In this document: one piece after another, positions 1 through 5,412 of the stretch
How the letters are laid out: each line of letters starts with the position of its first letter
Position numbering within the stretch: position 1 is the stretch's first letter
Source of the DNA: CAMYMG01 sp038259455
GTDB taxonomy: Bacteria > Pseudomonadota > Alphaproteobacteria > Rhizobiales > Rhizobiaceae
DNA: 5,746 nucleotides
Direction: 5' to 3'
Assembly (NCBI GenBank): GCA_038259455.1
Contig: JBBSOT010000338.1
Location: forward strand, 1-5,746
Position numbers and translations under genes: made by a program
Notes under the pieces: generated by a model
What the model was told of the DNA's origin: nothing
Seen by the model: the letters and a program-made list of their open reading frames with translations, nothing else
Databases searched by the model: none

Positions 1-483
1 CAGCGCGAGGTCGCCAAACTGGTCGACAGCGGCCTGGTCACCATGCAACCCGTCGGCAACCAGAAGCACTACCAGGCCAACCCCTACGCGCCGGTCTTCG
101 ACGAGCTGGTCGGCATCATCCAGAAGACCGTCGGCATGGCCGAGCCGCTGCGTGAGACACTCGCGCCCTTGGCCGATCGCATCGACGCCGCCTTCGTCTA
201 CGGCTCCGTCGCCAAGCGCAGCGACACCGCCAGCAGCGATATCGACCTGATGATCGTGTCCGACACGCTGACCTATGCCGATGTCGTTCTGGCCCTCCAC
301 CCACTTGATCAGCGACTTGGACGCGAGGTCAATCCAACTGTGTATTCGCGCGAAGGACTTTTGAGGCGCGGGGAGGGAGGAAATGCCTTCTTGTCGCGCG
401 TGCTGGAACAACCAAAAATATGGTTGATCGGAGGCAAGGATGTGTTTGATCTCATTATCCAGGGCGGACCGGAATGTCGTTGA
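1..483 (+). CDS. Winged-helix regulator fused to a nucleotidyltransferase domain (5' partial)
   Basis: The reading frame is open from base 1, so the true start lies outside the window; the ATG at 43 falls inside the DNA-binding domain and is not the likely start. The first ~35 visible residues (REVAKLVDSGLV..., then GNQKHYQANP) look like the recognition helix and wing of an ArsR/MarR-like winged helix. Visible residues 68-82 carry the GS-x10-DxD signature of the Pol-beta/MNT nucleotidyltransferase fold (G68, S69, D80, D82), followed by LGREVNPTVYS, which is typical of these wHTH-MNT fusions. Such proteins are usually about 200 residues and are annotated as regulators or putative antitoxins; MntA of the MNT-HEPN systems AMPylates its toxin. 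The gene overlaps the zeta-like kinase gene by 10 bases, so the two are probably translationally coupled. I infer a role as repressor and/or antitoxin of the kinase. GC content falls sharply inside the gene, at roughly base 300. Confidence 0.82.
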   Translation, partial: QREVAKLVDSGLVTMQPVGNQKHYQANPYAPVFDELVGIIQKTVGMAEPLRETLAPLADRIDAAFVYGSVAKRSDTASSDIDLMIVSDTLTYADVVLALHPLDQRLGREVNPTVYSREGLLRRGEGGNAFLSRVLEQPKIWLIGGKDVFDLIIQGGPECR

Positions 484-1187
484 CCAGTCACGAAGAGCGC
501 ATCAAGACCGAGGCGCTGGAATTCGCTCGTGAGAACAAGAAAAGCATTGCCGGAAAGCATGCCGATCCTGAGGTGTTTACGCCGGAAGAGAATCCCGTCT
601 CGATCTTCATGGCGGGCTCACCTGGTGCGGGTAAGACGGAAGCCTCGATTGAGCTGATCCGGGAAGTGGGAGGGTCGATCCTGCGCATCGATCCGGATGA
701 ACTGCGCTGCGAGTTCGCCGCATACAAAGGCGATAACTCCCATCTGTTCCAGGCTGCGGTCTCCGTGCTGGTGGAGCGCATCCTGGATCTCGCGTTCAAG
801 CAGAAACAGAGCTTCCTGTTGGACGGAACGCTGACCAATTACGACAAGGCGCTCGCAAACTTGGAAAGGTCCCTTGGCAAGGGTCGGACCGTTCAGGTCT
901 TGTATGTCTATCAGGAGCCTGGGCAGGCTTGGCGTTTTGTTCAGGCACGCGAGGCGATCGAAGGGCGGCGAATCGAGCTGGAAACCTTCATCCACCAGTA
1001 TTTCGAGGCCCGGCAGGTGGTCAACCGCTTGAAAAGGGAGCTCGGCAAGGTCATACAGGTGGACCTGCTGCTCAAGAACAACGACGGGTCGCAGCGGGCC
1101 TATCAGGCCAATATCGATCAGATTGACAACCACGTCCCCGAAAAATACGATTCACAGGCCCTGAGAGTATTTCTGGGCCTTTCCTAG
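474..1187 (+). CDS. Zeta-toxin family P-loop kinase
   Basis: A 237-residue protein with a Walker A motif GSPGAGKT at residues 48-55, preceded by a hydrophobic strand (SIFMA). RIDPDELR at 71-78 matches the zeta segment with the catalytic Asp (D73 or D75). LLDGTLTNYDKAL at 115-127 corresponds to the zeta substrate-binding segment. REAIEGR at 159-165 supplies the arginines expected in the lid. Zeta/PezT toxins phosphorylate UDP-N-acetylglucosamine and so block peptidoglycan precursor use; other members of this family phosphorylate other small molecules, and the substrate here is unknown. No epsilon/PezA-like antitoxin gene is present. Instead the start codon lies inside the end of the wHTH-nucleotidyltransferase gene, and a 53-codon ORF follows after 10 bases. 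An AGGGCGGA stretch at 461-468 can serve as ribosome binding site. Family assignment is fairly secure; the toxin role is inferred from family and context. Confidence 0.88.
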   Translation: MSLTSHEERIKTEALEFARENKKSIAGKHADPEVFTPEENPVSIFMAGSPGAGKTEASIELIREVGGSILRIDPDELRCEFAAYKGDNSHLFQAAVSVLVERILDLAFKQKQSFLLDGTLTNYDKALANLERSLGKGRTVQVLYVYQEPGQAWRFVQAREAIEGRRIELETFIHQYFEARQVVNRLKRELGKVIQVDLLLKNNDGSQRAYQANIDQIDNHVPEKYDSQALRVFLGLS

Positions 1188-1197
1188 GCGCACAACC

Positions 1198-1359
1198 ATG
1201 ATCTTCCGTACAAAGCCCAAGAAAGCCGCTTCCACGCCCATGTCCAACTTCATCCGCAACGCTTCTTCCGCGGAGAAGAACAAGGTGTACAAACGCGTCC
1301 TGAAGAAAGCCAGCGAACGCCAGAACCATTTGGTCGAAAAGGTCGCCTTGACCAAGTAA
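1198..1359 (+). CDS. Small basic hypothetical protein (53 aa), possible third member of the zeta operon
   Basis: An ATG at 1198 opens 53 codons ending in TAA at 1357-1359. The product starts MIFRTKPKKA, is rich in Lys/Arg, and from about residue 15 (MSNFIRNASSAEKNKVYKRV) looks like two amphipathic helices with no membrane segment. It begins 10 bases after the kinase stop codon, and the intrinsic terminator follows 23 bases after its stop, which supports it as a real last gene of the operon. The ribosome binding site is weak (AGGCGC at 1186-1191), so translation may be coupled to the kinase gene. I do not recognise a named family with confidence; the FIRNAS..EK..VY motif resembles small hypothetical proteins I recall near zeta-like kinases. 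A small charged helical protein in this place could be an antitoxin or accessory factor, but this is inference. Confidence 0.62.
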   Translation: MIFRTKPKKAASTPMSNFIRNASSAEKNKVYKRVLKKASERQNHLVEKVALTK

Positions 1360-1382
1360 GCCGGTCCTGCAGCTAGTCCCCC

Positions 1383-1411
1383 AAAGCCCCGCACAAGCGG
1401 GGCTTTTGTTT
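1383..1411 (+). terminator. Rho-independent terminator of the wHTH-MNT/zeta operon
   Basis: A perfect 10-bp stem (AAAGCCCCGC at 1383-1392 pairing with GCGGGGCTTT at 1397-1406) with a 4-base ACAA loop, followed by a T-rich tail (TGTTT). It lies just after the 53-codon ORF. The A/T ends of the stem would also allow some termination from the other strand, but no minus-strand gene needs it. Confidence 0.92.
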
Positions 1412-1452
1412 GGCGGGCCCTTTATTCATACACTGGCGGCGGGGAGAATAGG

Positions 1453-1477
1453 AAAATGAACCTGACCCCTTTCTTTC
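1453..1477 (+). repeat. CCTGAC-core intergenic repeat, left copy
   Basis: AAAATGAACCTGACCCCTTT followed by CTTTC. Reverse-complement relatives occur at 4350-4369 (15 of 20 positions identical without gaps) and 4405-4429 (shared AAAAT, CCTGAC, CC and TTTCT blocks with small gaps). The copies therefore face each other across the pyrophosphohydrolase and helicase genes. This copy lies 28 bases upstream of the pyrophosphohydrolase start and so may also be part of its 5' leader. I recall similar CCTGACCCC strings as dispersed repeats in proteobacterial genomes, but cannot confirm a named family from this window. Confidence 0.6.
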
Positions 1478-1504
1478 AATGCCTTCTAACAGGACGACAG
1501 GCAC

Positions 1505-1855
1505 GTGACCATGTTGAGTCAGCGATTGTTAGACAAGATATTGGCGTTTCGCGCCGAGCGGGATTGGGCGCAGTTCCACAACCTGCGGACGCTTTCGACG
1601 TCGATCGCATTGGAGGCTGCCGAGTTGCTCGAACAGACGCAGTGGGTACGCGACTCCGACCTGCACGAAGTGGTGAAAGACCGCCGCCCAAGGATCGAGC
1701 AGGAAATTTCCGACATCGTGATCCTGATGAGTTACCTGATAAATGACTTGGGCATCGATATAGAGAAGGCGGTCGAGCATAAGCTCGTCGCGAACGCCGA
1801 GAAGTATCCCGTCGACCGTTCAAAGGGATCCGCGAAGAAGTACGATGAGCTGTAG
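1505..1855 (+). CDS. MazG-like nucleotide pyrophosphohydrolase (dCTPase/RS21-C6 type)
   Basis: A 116-residue all-alpha protein. FHNLRTLSTSIALEAAELLE at 24-43 is the typical first motif of the MazG/RS21-C6 group, with metal-binding E37 and E40; EISD at 67-70 is the matching ExxD motif (E67, D70). The tail KYPVDRSKGSAKKY (100-113) is also characteristic of short single-domain members. Enzymes of this group hydrolyse (d)NTPs to (d)NMP and pyrophosphate; the preferred nucleotide cannot be read from sequence. The GTG at 1505 has AGGACG (1491-1496) upstream at 8 bases; the ATG at 1511 is two codons later and also has an AGG at a usable distance, so the exact start is uncertain. The gap to the next gene is 38 bases in the same direction, so the two are probably cotranscribed. 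In that context it may lower or edit the nucleotide pool during phage infection, which is inference. Confidence 0.9.
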   Translation: MTMLSQRLLDKILAFRAERDWAQFHNLRTLSTSIALEAAELLEQTQWVRDSDLHEVVKDRRPRIEQEISDIVILMSYLINDLGIDIEKAVEHKLVANAEKYPVDRSKGSAKKYDEL

Positions 1856-1866
1856 ACCGATTTTAT

Positions 1867-1885
1867 TCCGCCGTATTTCGGTGGA
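1867..1885 (+). other. Small hairpin in the pyrophosphohydrolase-helicase gap
   Basis: TCCGCCG (1867-1873) can pair with CGGTGGA (1879-1885) as a 7-bp RNA stem with one G-U pair and a 5-base loop. It sits directly before the G-rich ribosome binding region (GGGGGA, 1888-1893) of the helicase gene. There is no T-run after it, so it is not a terminator. It could influence translation initiation or mRNA stability, or be chance. Confidence 0.3.
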
Positions 1886-1893
1886 TTGGGGGA

Positions 1894-4338
1894 ATGACGA
1901 TGTTTCTCTACTCCGGCACGACGCCGGACTTCATCAAGGACACTACGCGTAACGCGATTGCGCATCGACTTGCCGATGCGTTCGAAGTGCATTTTCGCTA
2001 TCGCGTGTCACCGGCTGAGTTCCAATCTTGGCAAAACTCTCTGCGGTGCTTTGCCGACGTATTGCGCGAAGGCGAACTCAAGAATCAGGGGATCTTCCTC
2101 GAATACCAACTGCCACTATCTTCCAAGCGACTCGATGCAATGGTCACGGGCCGCGACAAAGAACGCGACCGCGCCGTCATCGTCGAACTCAAGCAATGGA
2201 GCACCTCGGAACATGGCAGTAGCGCCGACCTGCTTAAGACCTGGGTCGGTGGCAATCATCGGGATGTGCTACACCCCTCGGTCCAAGCGAATCAATATCG
2301 GCGTTACCTCGAGGACATGCATGCGGCATTCCATGAGGATAAGGATCACGTAACGCTTGAATCGTGTGCGTATCTGCATAACTACGTCCCGACGACGAAC
2401 GACCCACTATTTGACGAAAAGTCTAGTGCGGTGCGGAAGCTGGCGCCCGTGTTCGCATCCGGCGACATGCCCGGGCTGGCACGGTATCTGTCCGAAAGAC
2501 TCGGCGAGGGGGATGGTGAGCGTGTCCTCGGACGGATTGCCACGAGCCGATACCGACCTGCCAAGAAGCTGTTGGCCCATGTGTCCAAGGTAATCAAGGA
2601 AGAGCCCGAGTTCGTTCTGTTGGACGAGCAGCAGGTGGTGTTCAGTCAGGTCATGGCGGCCATGGAATCGGCGATTTCCGACAACCGCAAGCACATCTTT
2701 CTCGTCCATGGTGGCCCAGGCACCGGAAAATCGGTGCTCGCACTGAACCTTTTGGGGGCGCTATCGAGCAAGGGATATAACGCGCAACATGCAACCGGCT
2801 CCAAGGCATTCACTAAGACCCTGCAGAAGATTGTTGGTGGACAGGCGGCCCAGCAGTTCCGTTACTTCAACAACTTCGGACAGGCGAAGCCGAATGACGT
2901 GGACGTGGTGCTGTGCGACGAGGCCCACCGCATCCGCGCGACCAGCAACCATCGTTTCACGACAGTGGCGCTTCGCTCCGACCGTCCGCAGGTCCAGGAG
3001 ATCATCGAGGCCGCTCGAATATCGGTGTTCTTCGTCGACGATCAGCAGGTCGTGCGTCCGAACGAGATCGGGTCTTCTGCGCTGATCCGTGACTCAGCCA
3101 AAACACATGGGTGCGTGTTGCATGAGAGTTGGCTGGAGACGCAGTTCCGTTGCGCGGGGTCGGAAGGCTTCGTCAATTGGGTGGACAACACACTCGAGGT
3201 CCGGAAGACCGCCAATGTGCTGTTCGATCAATCGCAGGAGACATTTGAGTTCGGCATCGTCGAAAGTCCGGAAGCGCTCGACGCGTTGATTCGCGGCAAG
3301 GTGGAAGAGGGACTTTCGGCACGTCTTGTTGCGGGTTACTGCTGGCATTGGTCGAAGCAGCTCGATACGGACGGTCAGTTGATGAAGGACGTCAAAATCG
3401 GCGAGTTCAAACGGCCATGGAACGCCCGGCCCGACATGACAGGCCTGCCGAGTGGCGTTCCGAAGGCGGATTACTGGGCCCATGAGCCGACTGGCATCGA
3501 TCAGATCGGATGCATCTACACAGCGCAAGGGTTCGAGTTCGACTATGTCGGCGTGATCTGGGGCAAGGATCTTCGGTATAGCCCTGAAGACGGATGGGTG
3601 GGAGATCGAGCCATCTCGCATGACAGGCCGGTCAGGGGATCCGGGGATCGCTTCCTTGAGCTAGTGAAGAATACATATCGCGTCCTGCTCTCGCGTGGCA
3701 TGAAAGGCTGCTATGTCTACTTCGAGGATCCGGAAACCGAGAAGTTCGTCCGCAGCCGGACCGAGAGCCTCGGCTACAAGCCGAAATCCATGCCAGCCAT
3801 TCAGCCGGTTCAGCATGCGCCGTTATCTCCTGAGCCAATGGATGCGCGACCGTTCCAGCCAGTGCGCTCGCGTGACGTGTGTCCCTGGGAGAACGCCATA
3901 CCGCTCCTGGACCTAAAAATCGCCGCAGGTGATTTCAGCGATGCACAAATGCTGGAGGAGGAAGCGATGGAGTGGGTGTCATTACCGGACCACATCCGTA
4001 TCGCCCCCGGATACTTCGTCGCGCAGGTACAAGGCGAGTCAATGAATCGCCGGGTGCCAAATGGCTCCTGGGTGCTTTTTTCCACTGACATGCGAGGATC
4101 CAAGCAAGGTCGCATGGTGCTCGCAGAGAGGAACGAATTTGGCGACCCGGAAGACAGTGGCCGCTTCACATTAAAAACATATGACGCGCGCAAGCGCGAG
4201 AGCGAGGACGGGCCAGTGTATGAGGAAGTGCTTCTGCGACCCGACAGTACCGAGCCGGCGTATCGGTCCATCAGTTTGGATCTGGATGATGATGAGCGAC
4301 CGTTGATTGTCGCTTGGGTTGTGGCTGTTCTTGTGTAG
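1894..4338 (+). CDS. PD-(D/E)XK nuclease - DUF2075 helicase - S24 (LexA-like) peptidase fusion
   Basis: An 814-residue protein with three parts. Residues ~60-110 have a PD-(D/E)XK-like core: RLDAMV with D81, then VIVELKQW with E98 and K100. Residues ~240-627 form a DUF2075/Schlafen group-3-type helicase: Walker A GGPGTGKS (273-280), Walker B VVLCDEAHR (338-346), FFVDDQQVVR (379-388), LETQFRC (414-420), CIYTAQGFEFDYVGV (540-554) and the late motif NTYRVLLSRGMKG (593-605). After a proline-rich linker (~630-665) comes an S24 domain: KIAAGDF with an Ala678-Gly679 cleavage-type dipeptide, GESM with catalytic Ser716, and TLKTY with Lys761. The spacing is 38 residues from Ala to Ser and 45 from Ser to Lys, close to lambda CI (38 and 43). 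No helix-turn-helix is present, so it is not a LexA repressor. GGGGGA (1888-1893) is better spaced for the ATG at 1900 than for 1894, so the protein may be two residues shorter. Likely an SOS-responsive nucleic-acid defence or repair enzyme; activity and target are inferred. Confidence 0.9.
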   Translation: MTMFLYSGTTPDFIKDTTRNAIAHRLADAFEVHFRYRVSPAEFQSWQNSLRCFADVLREGELKNQGIFLEYQLPLSSKRLDAMVTGRDKERDRAVIVELKQWSTSEHGSSADLLKTWVGGNHRDVLHPSVQANQYRRYLEDMHAAFHEDKDHVTLESCAYLHNYVPTTNDPLFDEKSSAVRKLAPVFASGDMPGLARYLSERLGEGDGERVLGRIATSRYRPAKKLLAHVSKVIKEEPEFVLLDEQQVVFSQVMAAMESAISDNRKHIFLVHGGPGTGKSVLALNLLGALSSKGYNAQHATGSKAFTKTLQKIVGGQAAQQFRYFNNFGQAKPNDVDVVLCDEAHRIRATSNHRFTTVALRSDRPQVQEIIEAARISVFFVDDQQVVRPNEIGSSALIRDSAKTHGCVLHESWLETQFRCAGSEGFVNWVDNTLEVRKTANVLFDQSQETFEFGIVESPEALDALIRGKVEEGLSARLVAGYCWHWSKQLDTDGQLMKDVKIGEFKRPWNARPDMTGLPSGVPKADYWAHEPTGIDQIGCIYTAQGFEFDYVGVIWGKDLRYSPEDGWVGDRAISHDRPVRGSGDRFLELVKNTYRVLLSRGMKGCYVYFEDPETEKFVRSRTESLGYKPKSMPAIQPVQHAPLSPEPMDARPFQPVRSRDVCPWENAIPLLDLKIAAGDFSDAQMLEEEAMEWVSLPDHIRIAPGYFVAQVQGESMNRRVPNGSWVLFSTDMRGSKQGRMVLAERNEFGDPEDSGRFTLKTYDARKRESEDGPVYEEVLLRPDSTEPAYRSISLDLDDDERPLIVAWVVAVLV

Positions 4339-4349
4339 TCGACTCGAAA

Positions 4350-4369
4350 AAATATGTCAGGTGAATTTT
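4350..4369 (-). repeat. CCTGAC-core intergenic repeat, first right copy (inverted)
   Basis: AAATATGTCAGGTGAATTTT on the + strand; its reverse complement AAAATTCACCTGACATATTT matches the left copy at 1453-1472 at 15 of 20 positions. It begins 11 bases after the helicase stop codon. Confidence 0.5.
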
Positions 4370-4385
4370 GTGGGAAAACAGGCGT

Positions 4386-4419
4386 TAGAGAAATGGTGTC
4401 AGTAGAGAAATGGTGTCAG
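4386..4419 (+). repeat. Perfect 17-base tandem repeat, two copies
   Basis: TAGAGAAATGGTGTCAG occurs at 4386-4402 and again, without a gap or mismatch, at 4403-4419. The second copy continues into the full CCTGAC-core repeat (4405-4429), so the tandem appears to be a duplication of half of that element, for example by slippage or repeated end-insertion. It lies in the 143-base gap between the helicase and NERD genes. Confidence 0.9.
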
Positions 4420-4429
4420 GGGCAATTTT
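4405..4429 (-). repeat. CCTGAC-core intergenic repeat, second right copy (inverted)
   Basis: Read on the minus strand it begins AAAATTGCCCCTGACACC and ends ATTTCTC. It shares the AAAAT, CCTGAC, CC and TTTCT blocks with the left copy at 1453-1477 in inverted orientation, allowing small gaps. Together with 4350-4369 it marks the right border of the pyrophosphohydrolase-helicase cassette. Composition to its right becomes more GC-rich again within the NERD gene. Confidence 0.55.
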
Positions 4430-4467
4430 AAATCGCAGAGAACATGCTAATCGTGGGCGCCATGCGC

Positions 4468-4473
4468 AGGGAG
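4468..4473 (+). promoter_or_regulatory. Ribosome binding site of the NERD gene
   Basis: AGGGAG ends 8 bases before the ATG at 4482 and fixes that start; the nearby ATG at 4462 is out of frame. No convincing promoter could be picked out in 4339-4467, although the A/T-rich stretch around 4424-4433 (ending TTTTAAAT) is the best place to look for a -10 element. Confidence 0.65.
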
Positions 4474-4481
4474 ATTGACCG

Positions 4482-5375
4482 ATGAATGCCGTAATCATGC
4501 TTGCGGTGATGATTGTCAGCATGGCCCTGCCACTGTCCGTGGCGGTAGGAGCGGTGTTCTGGCAAAAGCGTCTGCAGAAACGCGAGGCGCGCCGGTCTCC
4601 CTTGGTCGACAAACTGGCCTATCTGCCGGGTGAACAGTTGCGTCGCCGCATGGAGGTGCTGGCCGATTCGATTGAACAGCGCCTTGTTGTATTGCTGCTG
4701 ATCGGACCGTCAGTGCTGTTGGTTCTCCTGTTGTCCCGAGTGAATTGGTCTGCGCTTCAGCTGTCATGGCTGGACTGGCTGGTCATCGTCACGGGGTTGG
4801 TGTTGACGCTATGGAATGTGCATCGCCTGATCCCGATCTGGCGGGAGCGGCGTCAGTGCAAACAGGGCATGCTTGCCGAAGTTGCGGCGGCACAGCAGCT
4901 GGATCGCCTGCAGGCGCAGGACTGCCTGGTACTGCATGACGTTCCGGCCGACGGCTTCAATATCGATCATGTGGTGATCGGGCCGAGTGCCGTGTTCATG
5001 GTCGAAACCAAGTCGCGCCTCAAGAAGGGCGACGGCAAGGCATCGGCTAATATCATCTACGACGGTCAGGCACTGAAATTCCCCGGGTGGCCAGAAACGA
5101 AGCCATTGGAGCAGGCGCGTGCGCAGGCGCGTTGGCTGGCCGACTACCTGCGTGGGGAGATAGGCGACCCGACGCCGGTGATTCCCGTGGTCTGCCTTCC
5201 GGGTTGGTTCGTCACCCGTGGCAAGGATGCTCACCGCAGCGATGTGCAGGTCATCAATCCCAAGATGACCAGCCTCTTTATCGAGCCTAGCAACCGTCCA
5301 CGCCTGGACCCATCGCATCGCAATCGCATCGTCAATGCGCTGTACAAGCGATACCCGGAGTTGGACGCTGATTGA
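4482..5375 (+). CDS. Membrane-anchored NERD (nuclease-related) domain protein
   Basis: A 297-residue protein. Residues 3-27 form a first hydrophobic segment followed by a basic stretch (QKRLQKREARR), which puts the following loop on the cytoplasmic side. Two more segments lie at about 67-85 and 96-115. The soluble C-terminal half holds a NERD domain: NIDHVVIGPSAVFMVETKS at 160-178 provides D162, E175 and K177, the PD-(D/E)XK-like residues of the family. A conserved-looking QARAQARWLADYL helix (211-223) follows. NERD domains are related to restriction-type nuclease folds; their in vivo role is mostly unknown, and this acidic/Lys set suggests possible nuclease activity at the inner membrane. 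The gene lies outside the flanking repeats of the cassette and parts of it are host-like in GC (5101-5160: 42 of 60 bases), so it may be a backbone gene. It is followed after 37 bases by a LuxR-type regulator gene. Confidence 0.87.
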   Translation: MNAVIMLAVMIVSMALPLSVAVGAVFWQKRLQKREARRSPLVDKLAYLPGEQLRRRMEVLADSIEQRLVVLLLIGPSVLLVLLLSRVNWSALQLSWLDWLVIVTGLVLTLWNVHRLIPIWRERRQCKQGMLAEVAAAQQLDRLQAQDCLVLHDVPADGFNIDHVVIGPSAVFMVETKSRLKKGDGKASANIIYDGQALKFPGWPETKPLEQARAQARWLADYLRGEIGDPTPVIPVVCLPGWFVTRGKDAHRSDVQVINPKMTSLFIEPSNRPRLDPSHRNRIVNALYKRYPELDAD

Positions 5376-5394
5376 CATCACCGGTTGATGGGGT

Positions 5395-5401
5395 AGGAGG
5401 T
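5395..5401 (+). promoter_or_regulatory. Strong Shine-Dalgarno sequence before the LuxR-type gene
   Basis: AGGAGGT is a near-perfect anti-16S match, 11 bases before the ATG at 5413. An in-frame TAA at 5401-5403 rules out any earlier start, so ATG 5413 is the first available one. Confidence 0.75.
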
Positions 5402-5412
5402 AATTAGTCGTC

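Noticed and set aside
618..1133. 171-codon open frame on the minus strand inside the zeta-like kinase gene
   Set aside because: Antisense to the Walker A and catalytic region of a recognisable kinase; no family features.
1360..1504. SOS (LexA) box upstream of the cassette, expected from the S24 domain
   Set aside because: I saw neither CTGT-n8-ACAG nor a TTAG-n6-TACTA-type box in this gap or in 4339-4481, so no transcriptional SOS control is claimed.
1456..1746. 96-codon frame on the + strand overlapping the pyrophosphohydrolase gene
   Set aside because: Its first codons come from the intergenic repeat and the rest is out of frame with the well-supported MazG-like protein; no ribosome binding site or domain.
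3094..3621. 175-codon open frame on the minus strand inside the helicase gene
   Set aside because: Lies wholly opposite the DUF2075 helicase motifs; no recognisable domain.
4337..4344. AGTCGACT palindrome at the helicase stop codon
   Set aside because: An 8-base palindrome is expected by chance and has no loop or T-tail; not called as terminator or operator.
5376..5390. Possible terminator hairpin (CATCA ... TGATG) after the NERD gene
   Set aside because: Only a 5-bp stem with no T-run; it overlaps the leader of the next gene and is more likely chance.
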